64,000 nt of DNA from Homalodisca vitripennis (GCF_021130785.1 NC_060212.1:145474501-145538500); one strand, 5' to 3'. Shown: positions 36,041 through 47,640, counted from the first letter of the stretch. Made by a program: numbers and translations. Notes: a model not told the origin generated them from the letters alone.

Positions 36041-36370
36041 CTTAACGGTATAATGAAGGTGGTACGGAGCCCAAAGCACCTCATATTGCACCAAATGGGC
36101 CGTGAAACCTAAGCACATCCTGTAACCGATCTCCGTAGTAAAGGGTTGCCGGAGATGAATGGGTGTAGGTATGAATGAACTGCTACTAACCTACTACACC
36201 TACTCCAGCGTGGTGAGGGGGAGGGGGTGGACCAGACAGGATGTAGGAGGCTCACATCTGTCACTTTTTACTCTTCTCTTCTCGTCCCATTCTCTGTCAC
36301 TGGGAGACTTGCTACCATCTCATTACACCTGTTAGTGGGAACCGCCTCGTCCCCACCTACAAAAACTGCT
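36041..36370. other. GC-richer patch
   Basis: It holds a GGTGAGGGGGAGGGGGTGGACC G-rich run at about 36212-36233 and several TCTCATT/TCTTCTC words. No coding frame or known site cluster is convincing. Confidence 0.2.
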
Positions 36371-37207
36371 TAAATTATTTGTGTAAATACATTCAGAGCG
36401 TTTTAAGGGTCCCGTATTATTTTATTTACAGCTATACGAGAGACTGGTCGTTAATGAAAATTATTGAGCAATCAAACAAGAAATTACTTGCCTACGACGT
36501 TTAATGATAACATTTAGTGTAATATCAGTAATGAGTTATTTTAGTTTTATTTGTACTCTATGACGATTTTATAATATGATTTCAAGACTGAACTGGGATA
36601 ACAAATTATTTTTAATTTGTGTATTTAATTTGAGGGGGGGAATCAAACCACTGCGAAACCCTAAACAGAATTTTGAAAGATTATTGTTTTTAATTTATTA
36701 TCATACCTTATTAGGTTATAAATCAGCCAGTCGAGTATACTGGACGATTTCTGAGCAGAAAATGCTATCTTTACATATAGCAACATTTTTTAACCTGGTT
36801 TTTATGGTAAATATATTGATATCTCCAGCCTTTGTACTTACAACTTAATAGCATTTGGACTTGGAAAAGAGATCAAAACAGTGCCAGTATTACTATCGCA
36901 ATTATACTATGTTTATCTTGGACACAAGCGGTAAATTGTCACAGTCTTTATTTACTGCTCTTTTATTCAGTTTTGGATCTAAACTCGTAAAACATTTCGA
37001 ACTATTTGTAAGAAAACCATCATTAACCGTTTGTTTTTGGTACCATGATCACACCAACTTTAAATTTTCTCTGAATAGAAAAGGTACTAAAACAACTTTC
37101 AACGAAAATAAATTCTCATCTTCCAATCAATTAAACATCGGTCAAACTATCTCTGACTGGACGCAATAAAGAATTGTAACGTGAGACAGAACTGAAGAAC
37201 TACTGTT
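36371..37207 (+). other. AT-rich DNA with two consecutive in-frame open stretches
   Basis: Plus-strand frames 36576-36848 and 37169-terminated 36855-37169 share one reading frame and are separated only by TAA TAG. The second opens at TTG, not ATG. Together they would read about 200 codons, but I recognise no domain. This could be a decayed gene or chance. Confidence 0.2.

Positions 37208-37271
<64 letters not shown>
37208..37271. repeat. (AT)n microsatellite
   Basis: About 64 bases of alternating AT. It also produces a false Tyr/Ile-repeat protein in the minus-strand frame 37147-37482. Confidence 0.95.
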
Positions 37272-37276
<5 letters not shown>

Positions 37277-37599
37277 GAGAGAGCAAATTTTAAAATAAAG
37301 AGAGATCCAAAAGATTTTGAAAGGAGTGCTGAAAACATATAGAGTCTGACTAGCCCTTCTTTCTTTTTCTTTCTAATTCTTTGTTTTATTCTTTTATAGG
37401 TACATCCTATTTTTAAAAAGTTGAGGAACCCTTTCAAATTACATTTATACATCCAACACAGAATTATAAACTTTGAAGTCACCTATTACATACAGCAATC
37501 CTAAGCTTTCGCTCATTGGTGGTCTTTTTACTTTCCCCTATTTAGTTTCTACTTTTTAGTTATAATGTTGATCACAATATTTTAACTAGGTTGCTGTTG

Positions 37600-37680
37600 A
37601 CGTTGCCCGACATTGTGTGTCACGTGACAAGCTTCGCATAGGTAGCATGTAAAATTTCAAGTCTATAGCTACACGTTTAC
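37600..37680 (+). repeat. dispersed repeat copy (shared with 17185-17270)
   Basis: GTGTCACGTGACAAGCTTCG, then GGTAGCATG and TTTCAAGTCTATAGC, matches the segment at 17200-17262 with substitutions. It carries a CACGTG palindrome. It is likely a remnant of an interspersed element. Confidence 0.5.
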
Positions 37681-38769
37681 CGAATTACTTCTTAAAATTG
37701 TCATATGACCGTACTCAGATTGTTTACAAATTTAATTTGTCTGCGATTTTTTAAACAGTTGCGGTCCTCAAATGTCTAGCCTTCTTCACTAGCGTTCAGC
37801 CATTACACCGGTAAAGAATATCAAAACACCAATTCCTGCCTGCAGCTTTTAGTTAAAGCTGACAAGACAGAAAAGAAATCCTTTGGAGATTCTCTAGTTG
37901 ACAACATTCACCAGCAGCATTGTTGGTAAAGAACGCTCCCCCCCCCCTAACCCGCGGAGTTGTAGCATTAAGATGTAAATATTTACTACGAGCAGGAAAG
38001 TTTCGAAATATATAATTCATATTTATGTATAAGTAAAACAAACAGTACATTACACAGTCCCACTCTAAAAACATAATTATTTTTTATTTAAAAACACTCA
38101 AATAGTTTAGTGTTTGACACTATGACAAATAGTTCTAAACACTGATGTCATAACAACCGCAGTTCTCAAAGTAATAAACAACCAAGTGGTATAAAATCAG
38201 TATATCTTAAGTAGATTTTATATTGAATTATTTTCCATGGTAGCACTTACCGAAAATTTCTGCATAACTTAACTAAACATGACCAGAGGCCAAAACCAAC
38301 CCTCGTTCTAATGTTTGTATATACAGTATATGCTAAGTAGTTGCTTGGTTGCTTGTGGAATCGATAACTGTCCCAAACTAGTTGAAATGTGGTAGAAAGA
38401 TTGACTTATAAATACTTCGGCTAAGTTCGTTAACTAGCTCGGTACACCATTATGATGACCGTTCACGACTCACAAAAGCAAATAACATTTAAACAATATG
38501 TCATGCATTATGTAAATAGCACAGGAGAAATAACATTTCCTAAACTTTTTTACAAACAACTTTTTGTATATCGCAATGTTTTTTTCTACGAGACGGTAAA
38601 TCCTATGAGAAATAAATTAATAATATTTCAGCTGCCATGAAATCTATCTATTATTTCCGACAGAACCGGTAGTACTAATTCTCATTGGTTTAACATATTT
38701 GACCTTGTCAGAAACATCTTTACACGTTATTCGTGAATTTATGTAAATGCAACCCCTAAAATTAATTTA
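37681..38769. other. AT-rich intergenic DNA, nothing recognised
   Basis: A C-run (about 37938-37946) beside GCTC is the only low-complexity feature. There is no gene signal. Confidence 0.45.
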
Positions 38770-39060
38770 TTCATTTTTTATCGCGAGGAGCGGGGTGATT
38801 GACTCAGTTTCCCAGGACGGGACAGGTAACGTGGGATCGTGGGCAGGTAGCCACCCCGCACCCTAGATACGGCAGCCTCTCGGTGCACTGCCCGGGTTCC
38901 GTTATACAGTTCCCATGTTGTGGGGAGGAGTGGGCCGGACAATGGTTCTCACCGCCGCGCCACGCCGCGCCGACTATGACGCCCCGCGGCCACGGGGGTC
39001 TGCCGATCACTTGATTACCGATTTCCAATATTATACACAGGGGTCGGTCACGTGATGGGG
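38770..39060. other. CpG-rich island
   Basis: This is one of the most GC-rich blocks of the window (CCGCCGCGCCACGCCGCGCC at about 38952-38971), with overlapping open frames on both strands of about 70 codons. Opposite-strand open frames point to composition rather than coding. It may be a promoter or enhancer. Confidence 0.28.
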
Positions 39061-39888
39061 CAGTTGGGAGTCTGGGCCAACTACTTTTCTCAGGTTTTTT
39101 TGTGTGTTTTTACGTTTGGCGGGAATTAGTCTTTTTATCAACAACAGTTATCACTCATTTATTTAATTTTTCTAAACACGCCCTAGTATTAGCGTCTCGA
39201 AAATTAAGGAATTTAGAATTATTGTTTAAAAAGAGTACACATAAATAAGTCTAAACATATCACTTGAGGAAACCCCTGTTAGATGCAACATTTAGCTTGA
39301 ACTACTTTTATCTTCATCCCTTCATACAAAATACCAAATATAATCTCTACAATAAATATAAATGTCTTATAGAAAAGAAAAGAATAAAAAAATTGTTGCC
39401 ATATAACATTAGGATATAAGGACATGTAATTGAGGCTTGGTCTGTTAGAATATAATTACTGTACTTTATTAATAATATCACAGTAGTTATGTTTCTTTCA
39501 GTCCCCATTTTCTTTTGTTAGTTCCAAAAAAGCGAAGGTACAGTAGTATGTTCTTCTACTCTTCCGTACTTTATCCTTTTTATTTTAAAAAATTGATATG
39601 CCTCATTAAAATGCATTTTCATTCCATTTCACTAAACATATGATAAAATATTTTATAAATTAATGACTATAAAAATTTTAACAAGAATTCCAAGATTCAT
39701 TGGGAATTAGTTTAAAACTAATAACGTTTTTTTTTCATAAAGTAACTAAACTGACTACCAGAAGATGTAAGGGAAGAACAGAGAAGTAATTCCCTAAAAA
39801 AGGATCTGATAATATTTACCAGCTGGGTTGCTACTTCCTTTTCCCCCCAGCGTTCTGTATACAACAAATATTTCGGCCATACCACGTA
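39061..39888. other. AT-rich intergenic DNA, nothing recognised
   Basis: No element boundary or gene is seen until the fold-back element begins. Confidence 0.45.
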
Positions 39889-41457
39889 TACAGGGTGTAC
39901 ATAAAGTCCTGCACTGGTATAATATTTTCTGAACGATAACAGATAAATAAACAAGATTTGGTACATCAATACTACTCCTAAAAATCTACTTTTTGAGGGA
40001 ACTATCAGTTTTCTGTAATATCATGGGGACGTCCCGCAAGGAGTCAGAAGGAAATCTTAAATAGGAGCATAGGTCAATATGGACATCATTTTAAAGGGCT
40101 TATCTAGCAGAGTTTAATGCCGCAAACCGCACTCAAAAACATTGATCCAGTACAAAATGGCGGATGTTCAAAGATTTTACTTGGTTACATTTTATTAGTA
40201 GCCATAACCCCAGTAAAGCAAAACTGCAACCAAACAAATACTGCAGCTAACTACTACATTATGCTTGTCAGTTGTGCGAAGTGAATTATGACATTAGTTA
40301 TCCTCAAGGGTTACAAATTTGGTCCTAATATATTGATAACGGGGAAAACCTGATAACAGTAACAATTAGAAATCTCTTATCTTTGGGTCGCAGTTAGGAC
40401 TTTCCTATTAGCCAGTCTATTCATAGTAGGCTATTCTAGTTTTCTTGTTTTAGTGGTGCTGTCCATCCATTTTATCAGTGCGCTTTAGTACAAAAGAGTT
40501 TGTCGTATTGCTTGTAGTTCTTCAACTACACTATGTCGCTTGACGAACGTGAACGAATCGTCATAGATCGCTGAGATTTCTAATTGTTACTGTTATCAGG
40601 TTTCTAGCGATTATCAGCGATCTATGACGATCGGAAACACTTCCTGTTTTCATAAAGTGTTGAACGGTTCTTCCTACAGTTGTTCTAGAAATTGGCTGCC
40701 TCTCGTGAAAGTAGTCATTAAATAAATGGCATGCTTCCTCGTGTGATCGTCTGTTATTTCCCCAACCAACCATCATAAGAAATGTTATACGTTCACGTTC
40801 GTCAAGCGACATAGTGTAGTTGAAGAACTACAAGCAATACGACAAACTCTTTTGTACTAAAGCGCACTGATAAAATGGATGGACAGCACCACTAAAACAA
40901 GAAAACTAGAATAGCCTACTATGAATAGACTGGCTAATAGGAAAGTCCTAACTGCGACCCAAAGATAAGAGATTTCTAATTGTTACTGTTATCAGGTTTT
41001 CCCCGTTATCAATATATTAGGACCAAATTTGTAACCCTTGAGGATAACTAATGTCATAATTCACTTCTGTACAACTGACAAGCATAATGTAGTACTTAGC
41101 TGCAGTATTTGTTTGGTTGCAGTTTTGCTTTACTGGGGTTATGGCTACTAATAAAATGTAACCAAGTAAAATCTTTGAACATCCGCCATTTTGTACTGGA
41201 TCAATGTTTTTGAGTGCGGTTTGCGGCATTAAACTCTGCTAGATAAGCCCTTTAAAATGATGTCCATATTGACCTATGCTCCTATTTAAGATTTCCTTCT
41301 GACTCCTTGCGGGACGTCCCCATGATATTACAGAAAACTGATAGTTCCTTCAAAAAGTACATTTTTAGGTGTAGTATTGATGTACCAAATCTTGTTTATT
41401 TATCTGTTATCGTTCAGAAAATATTATACCCGTGCAGGACTTTATGTGCACCCTGTA
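39889..41457. mobile_element. fold-back Tc1/mariner-type element, two inverted copies of one transposon end
   Basis: The element runs from CAGGGTG (39891) to CACCCTG (41455), flanked by TA on both sides (39889-39890, 41456-41457), as for IS630/Tc1/mariner insertions. The left arm 39891-40555 and right arm 40790-41455 are reverse complements over about 665 bases with few differences. Each arm contains the transposon end, its 5' untranslated part and the first codons of the transposase, pointing to the centre. The centre (40556-40789) holds more transposase sequence from the right copy, an 18-bp perfect inverted repeat (40557-40574 and 40614-40631), and a 31-base copy (40573-40603) of right-arm sequence 40969-40999. 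Confidence 0.9.
40561..40812 (-). pseudogene. transposase N-terminal fragment (DUF4817-like helix-turn-helix), chimeric end
   Basis: The minus-strand ATG at 40810-40812 opens MSLDERER and continues with a helix-turn-helix of the DUF4817 type seen in arthropod Tc1/mariner-like transposases: a GWG segment, HEEACHLFN, and ISRTTVGRTVQHF. Similarity ends near residue 65 (about 40620). The remaining codons are read through the duplicated and inverted central DNA and are not transposase. The DDE catalytic domain is absent. The opposite arm carries the same start at 40532-40555 on the plus strand, cut after eight codons. The protein could at most bind transposon ends. Confidence 0.75.
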
Positions 41458-42099
41458 TATCAGTTGTAATATATACTACTGTTGTGCCAAAATACTGGTA
41501 ACTGGCATGTTACGAAACTTTTGTTTAATAATCAATACTTTCAACTTATAGACGTGTTGATTGATTTTTGTTTCATTTAAATTTTCTCTCTTTTATGTCA
41601 TAAATTATTTACTGTACTCATCACATTGAACAAGATTGACTTGGAAGTTTCTACTCATATGGTATTTGGCACCAAACATCAGAAACTGTTCAGATTAGTA
41701 AGATGAAGTTTGGAATTTAAAATTTTTAGCAATGTGGTCAAGACAACTCTGTAGCAACGCAGTTTCTCCTTTAGAAGTAGTTCACAATTTTGTTACTTCC
41801 ATCGTCCAATTTTAACGTTCTTACGTCTCTTATCGGTACGTCTTATATTGTCCTAGGTCTGTAGTAGTGACTTTATCTATATCTTATTAACATTGTTTTG
41901 CATACTTTGTATTTTTTTGTATTGCAAATTTTGTATTCCAATCAAAATCAGTTTAAAGTCACCGAAGTTCAATCTTCTGTTCTATTTTTGTAGCTCCCGC
42001 AAGCTATACCGGTAGTGATAGTTAATATGCAGTACTGCTTTCTAAAATATGAGTAGTCCCAGGTTCACTTATGTTTAAAAATCACTCGTTTCCATCCTT
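41458..42099. other. AT-rich intergenic DNA, nothing recognised
   Basis: No gene or repeat signal is seen. Confidence 0.45.
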
Positions 42100-42370
42100 C
42101 CCAAGAAGGGACAATTCCGCAACGGCCCATCTTTATGCAAACAAATGACCTCTGCCCATGACCCTGGCGGCACATCTCAGATCTCATCGGACAAAGAGAG
42201 CCGAGAGCATGTGACAAACGGGGTGCTGGTGCTGGTTTTCTCCCACGGGCCAGGGGCTCCAGGCGCTGCTCTCACGGTGATCTCCCCTATCCCTGTATAA
42301 CCTGTAGTAGTGAACCACTGGCAAGTGGCGTTCACCTGTGGTTCAAGTCTTGACAAAATACTAAACATTG
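42100..42370. other. GC-richer island
   Basis: It is balanced in composition and includes CACGGGCCAGGGGCTCC. A 63-codon minus frame is open but unlike known proteins. Confidence 0.2.
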
Positions 42371-42899
42371 GTACCTTGTACTAAGTAGTGATTAACTCTG
42401 TACTCAACTGTACACAAAATAATTATTCTTATTTTATCATTAAACATTTCTTTAACCTAACTCTTTATATTCTATTACTATTGTATCCTGCAAATGAACA
42501 ACACAGACTGTAGGATATAACAGAGCATATTCAAATAACATAAATAATTTATCGATTTAATGTAAATTTAGCTAATAAAAGCATATTGAACCTTAGAATA
42601 TTTATCTTTAAGCCTAACGGAAGACAAAGCTACCCACTAAGTAGTGACGGTCCTAACCAATAACCAAGTATTGGCTTGGAGGGATTGGTTAGTTTGACTG
42701 GCAATTCCGATTTTTCATTTCGTAAATTGATGTGGTGAATAATTAATAAGCACCAGTCCTCTCCCCCGCATTACAACAAGTCTATTTAGACACACAAAAT
42801 CCCCAATTATCTCCAAACTTGCCGTAAAACCAATGAACATAGTTGTTTTTTAGCGTTTCCCGTTCTCAAATTTCCTCAATTTCTCTGAGTATCCAATGA

Positions 42900-43240
42900 A
42901 CAGAAAACCAGTATTCCTCAAGAAGCAGCAACTGTTGTCTTCATCCACAGGTGAAAAGTGGGAGAAGACAAGGACCGAGGTGAAAGATCATCACACCGGA
43001 TGGAGACAGACACATGTGCACAAGGGAACCTGGGACGTCCCGGGACTCCCACGGGTCGGAAGGATATTCCACGATGGAGCAACGAACCTGCAGCACCACC
43101 CCGCCCCAGGTACCGACCGCTCAGTGGCAAGTGCAAGGGGTGCGACCCTTAGTAGCACAATCACCTGAACTTTCAGTCCAGTTTGTAACTTGTTTATTGG
43201 GCATATCAAGGATTGCCCAATTTTTTATTTTTTAATATTT
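42900..43240 (+). other. GC-richer island, possible internal exon (42951-43108)
   Basis: A pyrimidine-containing TTGTCTTCATCCACAG ends at about 42950 and resembles a 3' splice site. CCCCAG/GTACCG at about 43108 resembles a 5' splice site. The 158 bases between them are GC-rich and open in at least two frames; neither translation matches a family I recognise. It could be an exon of an unseen gene. Alternatively it is another GC-rich island, since several frames on both strands are open. Confidence 0.2.
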
Positions 43241-43471
43241 CGTCCAATTCCAGAAACAGGACATTTCTTTGCAGAATTTGCTGTTGTTTTGTAAATAAAA
43301 GATTAAAAAATCACGGTTGGCTATTAGTATTTGAGCTGCCGAATTGAAGCATCCAAACATAAAAATAATAACTACCATTTTGTACGCGATTTATATAAAG
43401 CAATTATGTTTGTTGAACCAGCCCATATATTAAAGCAAGGTAGATGTGATACTTAGACCTAGGATGCGATT

Positions 43472-43950
43472 GTTAAGTTTAGCTCCAGTTCACCTTCCTC
43501 TTAACTGCATCATCTGAAATCTGATGTTGCAGACTTGACTTCTATAATCTGGTGACAAGTTCGTCGGAGGGATCCAAGTAGCTATCAGTACCTTTGGTGA
43601 TTGCTTTGGTGTTTCGACATCAGATCCACCTAGACTAAAAAATATTTAAAATGTAGGTGTTGTAATCCAGGTGGAGGAGAATTCTTATAGAATCATCAGG
43701 GGCACAACTGATAAAATGAACTATGAAAATGCTTCTTCATCTGGATTATAATATATTGTTATATTTTATATTCCAAGTGTTTCTGACGCCGAATCTACAT
43801 GTCTAGAGTTCGTTTTGAGTTTCTTCGTCCGACGTTATTTTATTCTTTTCAGACGAACATGACTCCATAATTCTAGGAGGCTAGTCTGTGACAGCGTCAG
43901 ATTCCAGACGCGCTGTACTGAGAGTATGGTGAACTGGAGCTAAACTCAGT
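43472..43950. repeat. nested, diverged palindromic element
   Basis: AGTTTAGCTCCAGTTCACC (43476-43494) is the exact reverse complement of 43928-43946. Similarity of the arms continues inward for about 100 bases with more changes, for example ATCTGATGTTGCAGACT against a matching inverted segment near 43890, and GTTCGTC against GACGAAC near 43853. A second inner inverted pair (TAATCCAGGTG at about 43663 and CATCTGGATTA at about 43739) is nested inside. This structure suits a MITE or fold-back element of unknown family. Confidence 0.55.
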
Positions 43951-44279
43951 ATTTAAATCGCTATACTTTTTTGAGAATTGCAAGGTTAGAAACAGTATGA
44001 TACTTTTATCTGACTTCATACGGTTCAATATTCTAACAATATGTTCGAATATTATGTGGCGTTTAGCTTCTAGCCATTGCGTGGAAACCTGTCCGTCAAA
44101 TCTCGTAAGAGCTTCCAGCAAATTTGCAAGGTAATAAAATCAACTAAAATGTTCCTTACGTGTAAAATAATTAAATTTTACAAAGTACATAACTCAAGTA
44201 TATGTCCTTTTACCAATATTGTGCAAAAGTTTCACGGTTTATGAAATTGCCATTAATGGTTACACAACCCCTGGTCACT

Positions 44280-44690
44280 GACCGATCAAAAGTTGCCCTC
44301 TAACGAAGCAGCGTCCACCGGTTACAATTGGTAGTGGCCCGTAGTCAAAAACAAGTTCGATCTTTTTTTGTCTCTTGACGTTCAGATATGTTAAACGCGG
44401 CCATAAAACAAAACAGGAGCCGCGCAGCTCAAGAAGAGGCAGGTTATGGGAGTTCCGGTCCCAGGTTTTGGGCGGTTTTTTGCCGACACTTGTCGCGCCG
44501 CGATCCTGGGAGAAGAGCCCTTCAAGGATTCTCAACTGCAGCCCCCTCCACCCCGCCTCCCCACCACTCAGCTACCTTCGGTCAACTGCCATTCAACTTT
44601 AGCCGTAGCCCTGATTATCCTTTCTCAAATCCTGGAACCTTTTCGCGATTCACCCTAATCCAACTGGAAATTCTCGTGTGACCCTTCATA
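44280..44690. other. GC-richer island with overlapping open frames
   Basis: Plus-strand frames of 70-97 codons and one minus frame of 86 codons overlap here. None is recognisable, and simultaneous openness in four frames argues for composition. A C-rich segment lies at about 44540-44570. Confidence 0.2.
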
Positions 44691-46098
44691 CAACCTGACA
44701 GCATTCAGGGCTAATTTGAATAAAACACATATAACCTTGCCCTTTGCAGCAAAATATAAAAAGCATTCCCACAATGTTTTTCACACCGTTATACAAGGAA
44801 ATAAGTCAGTTAAAATAAATGCTTCAATGAAAAATCTAAATAAACTTATTTATGAACAAATTGTTAACTCATGAGAGATGATTCCTTATATTGCCACTTT
44901 GTTTCCTGAAACTCTGTTGTTTCAATTCAAATATTTATAAATGAAGATTTGTTTACCTAAAATTAAGGGATTGTTTTTAATCTAATAGCTGTCTTTATAA
45001 GCATAAATACAAAATATTATTGAGAATATTGAAAAATTCACTTATGTCACCACTTTGCTTTCAACCCCTTAACAAAAGTACACAAAAAATAATGTATATA
45101 TCGCCTTCCCTGGTACCTACCTTATTTTTTATATATTACAATTGAAGTTAAGTACACATTTCAAAATGGTTCATTAGACGTACCTAATTTCAGCTCATTA
45201 GTATTTAAGCACCGTTTGAGATTTGGAAGGCCGTTAATGATGTATTCGACTATGGTTCTTGGTTTTGTCCGAAGGACACAAATCACTTAGCCCACACTCG
45301 CAACACCTATATTCGCATTTAACCCATCGCCATTTTGACCGTGCTCACCGGAAATTAACACACTCACTAAAAACATAATTTTCACGGAAATGACTTCACC
45401 AAAGTAATATATCAAGAGCAATAACAGGTCCTGGATGCGATGCTGTTGCGACTCGAGCATGGAAGGATGCTAATTCCCTGTTCTCGCACGCCCAAGGATT
45501 AGCACACATTTGTCAGCGGTCTCACGCGTGATGAACGACTCTGCTAATAACGTTTGTTTTTAAATCAATGCAAATCTGATTAGTCCAACATCTCTTCCAC
45601 AATCGGGCGAGTCCATTTGTCATCTGCCACCACGCGAACGCGGTAATCTGCATGTCGTGGGTCGATCTCACCGCCGAGTTGAGGTGGAACAATCCTTAAC
45701 AATACCCGAAATTAGGCAATTTGCTTTTAACGCCTTTTTAGTCTTCACCTCGAGAGTACATACTTATGTATGTACAAAAGAGTAACCAAAACTTCTGAAT
45801 TTAGCAAACAGTGCTATTATTTAGTCCATAGAGCAACAATTTGGAAACTACGATTAAGCTGTAAATAACCTAAATATTTCTTCGGGCATGGCCGACTTCA
45901 TTTGCGGGTATGTAGGATTCATATTTTGGCATCAACTTGAAGTATGAAATAGACATTGATGCTAATGGTACTACAACTACTCTTAATATATTTCATGCAT
46001 TATGTAATTTGTTTAATTGAATGTTATCTACTTAGGTTAAAGTTTGTTATTGACGACGGATGATTTACAAGATGTATGTTAAATCTTAAAACACTACA
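44691..46098. other. AT-rich DNA with a GC-richer patch at 45430-45740
   Basis: The patch contains CACCACGCGAACGCGG and CTCACCGCCGAGTTGAGG segments without a coding frame. The rest is AT-rich spacer. Confidence 0.3.
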
Positions 46099-46130
46099 TT
46101 TCGGAGATTGGTAATTATTCCCTTCTTCAG
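46099..46130 (-). ncRNA. hammerhead-like motif (weak)
   Basis: On the minus strand CTGAAGA (46124-46130) is followed by AGGG, a 15-base loop region and CC before GAAA (46099-46102). It has the same order as the motifs at 12641-12668 and 22428-22460, but stem II is only two to three pairs. It may be another decayed Penelope-like terminus or a chance match. Confidence 0.22.
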
Positions 46131-46380
46131 GTGTCATAAGGTTGAGCGTATACAAAAATATATCATTTAGATTTTACGTAAAAATTAGTTTTTATGTTGT
46201 ATTACCATGAAATTTTACAAGAGTTAAATGGTCCTAGGAGGATACCGTTGGGGGTACAACAAAATTAATTATAATGAATCATAATTGTGTATGAATTAAT
46301 TATAAAATAATATTAACTCATTATGTAATCATTAAATGTTGTTGAGGAACAGCCTCTTAGGTATTTTAAACGATTTAGTT

Positions 46381-47352
46381 AAGATTTTCGATTATTTGCT
46401 TGCCACCCCGCCATTTGATTGTTAATATAGGAGTCCCCCAAGGCTCCGTTCTTGGTCCAACGTTGTTTCTAATTTTCATAAATGACTTGCTGAGATTACC
46501 ATTAAATGGAAAAATCATAGGGTTTGCTGATGATATTGCGATTAGATATTCTGAAAAACAATGGGAAAACATATAGAGTCATATTAGAGAAGATTTGATA
46601 AAAGTCAGGAAATGGTGTGAAAACGACAGAATGGTCTTGAATGCCTCTAAGACTAAGTTTATAAATTTTGACTTAAAAGGATACCAATTCAATAATGTGC
46701 TAAAATTTCATGGATTAGATTGTCATGCCATTTCAAACTGCAATTGTGAAATTATCGATCAAGTTGAACAAATTAAATATTTAGGAATAAACATTGATGA
46801 AAAACTGAGCTGGAACCGCATATAAACAGCATTCAAGTAAGTTTAAGAAGAAATATCAGAAGTTTTTATTTTTTAAGGAAATTTATCGATATTAAATTAA
46901 TGAGAACACTTTATTTTGCACTAATTCATTATAAATTAACTTATGGTATAGAAAATTGGTGAGCTGCTGACAACATACAACCGTTGAATGTAACATAAAA
47001 CCACTTCGTAAGAATAATTGCAAAAATAAAAAGCAATTTATAAATATCTAAGAATATTACCACTGAAATATTTATTTTTATTCAAAGTATTAAAAATTTT
47101 CTATGCGAAAAGTGGAAACAGGAACGACAGAGTTTACCAAAGAACAAGAGGTGACATACTGGGGCTGTTCATGAGACCGAAGGTAAATAAGTCAATTTTC
47201 AAAAAAAGTTTTTCTTTTTTGGGTCCAAAATTGTTTAATCTTTTACCTTTACAAATAAAAAATTGTAAACATAGAAGCAAATTTGAGAATAAATTGAAAA
47301 GTTGGCTTTTAAATTTTATTAATATTGATAGCTTTTTTCAAATTTTAGTTTA
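46381..47352 (+). pseudogene. LINE reverse transcriptase remnant
   Basis: Readable parts are GVPQGSVLGPTLFLIFINDL (about 46428-46487) and FADD (46523-46534), the intact catalytic box. After an in-frame TAG at about 46574 come RKWCENDRMVLNASKTKF and YLGINID. From about 46822 there are several stops and frame changes until the C-terminal FLGPKLFNLLP segment (about 47216-47248) and the final TAG at about 47350. The domain lacks its N-terminal half and cannot function. Confidence 0.85.
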
Positions 47353-47640
47353 GGAATGTGTACAGTTATATATTAAAAGATTTTAATTTGTAAATTTATA
47401 ACTAAAAAATGTTATGTTTAAAATAATGTTAACTGTGGGGTGTGCACACTGCAGATTAACCGCACGATGTACTTGTTAAGTTTGGACTGATCATTATACA
47501 ATGAAGTACAACTTTCAGTTGAGCTAGCCACGCTTACTGGATACTGTGGCTAGTAATTACTACCAGTACTGATGTCAATTTTTGTTACTTATATTTTCTG
47601 GAATAAAGTATATTCTATTCTATTCTATTCTATTCTATTT
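46381..47640 (+). mobile_element. 5'-truncated LINE fragment (reverse transcriptase C-terminal half)
   Basis: Reverse transcriptase homology begins just before motif B and continues to the C terminus. The element ends in GGAATAAAG followed by about five TATTC units (about 47610-47638), a 3' tail different from the ATT tail of the large LINE. It belongs to a separate, Jockey/CR1-like family. Confidence 0.85.

Noticed and set aside
37147..37482. Minus-strand open frame with a long Tyr/Ile alternating segment
   Set aside because: The repeat is a translation of the AT microsatellite at 37208-37271; flanking residues resemble nothing known.
41017..41229. 70-codon minus-strand frame in the right arm of the fold-back element
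   Set aside because: It lies in the transposon's non-coding arm upstream of the transposase ATG, and the left arm carries the same sequence with differences that do not preserve a protein.
43601..43640. A further hammerhead-like motif (CTGATGT...CGAAAC on the minus strand)
   Set aside because: The boxes are adjacent with no stem II between them and CTGATGT does not fit CTGANGA.
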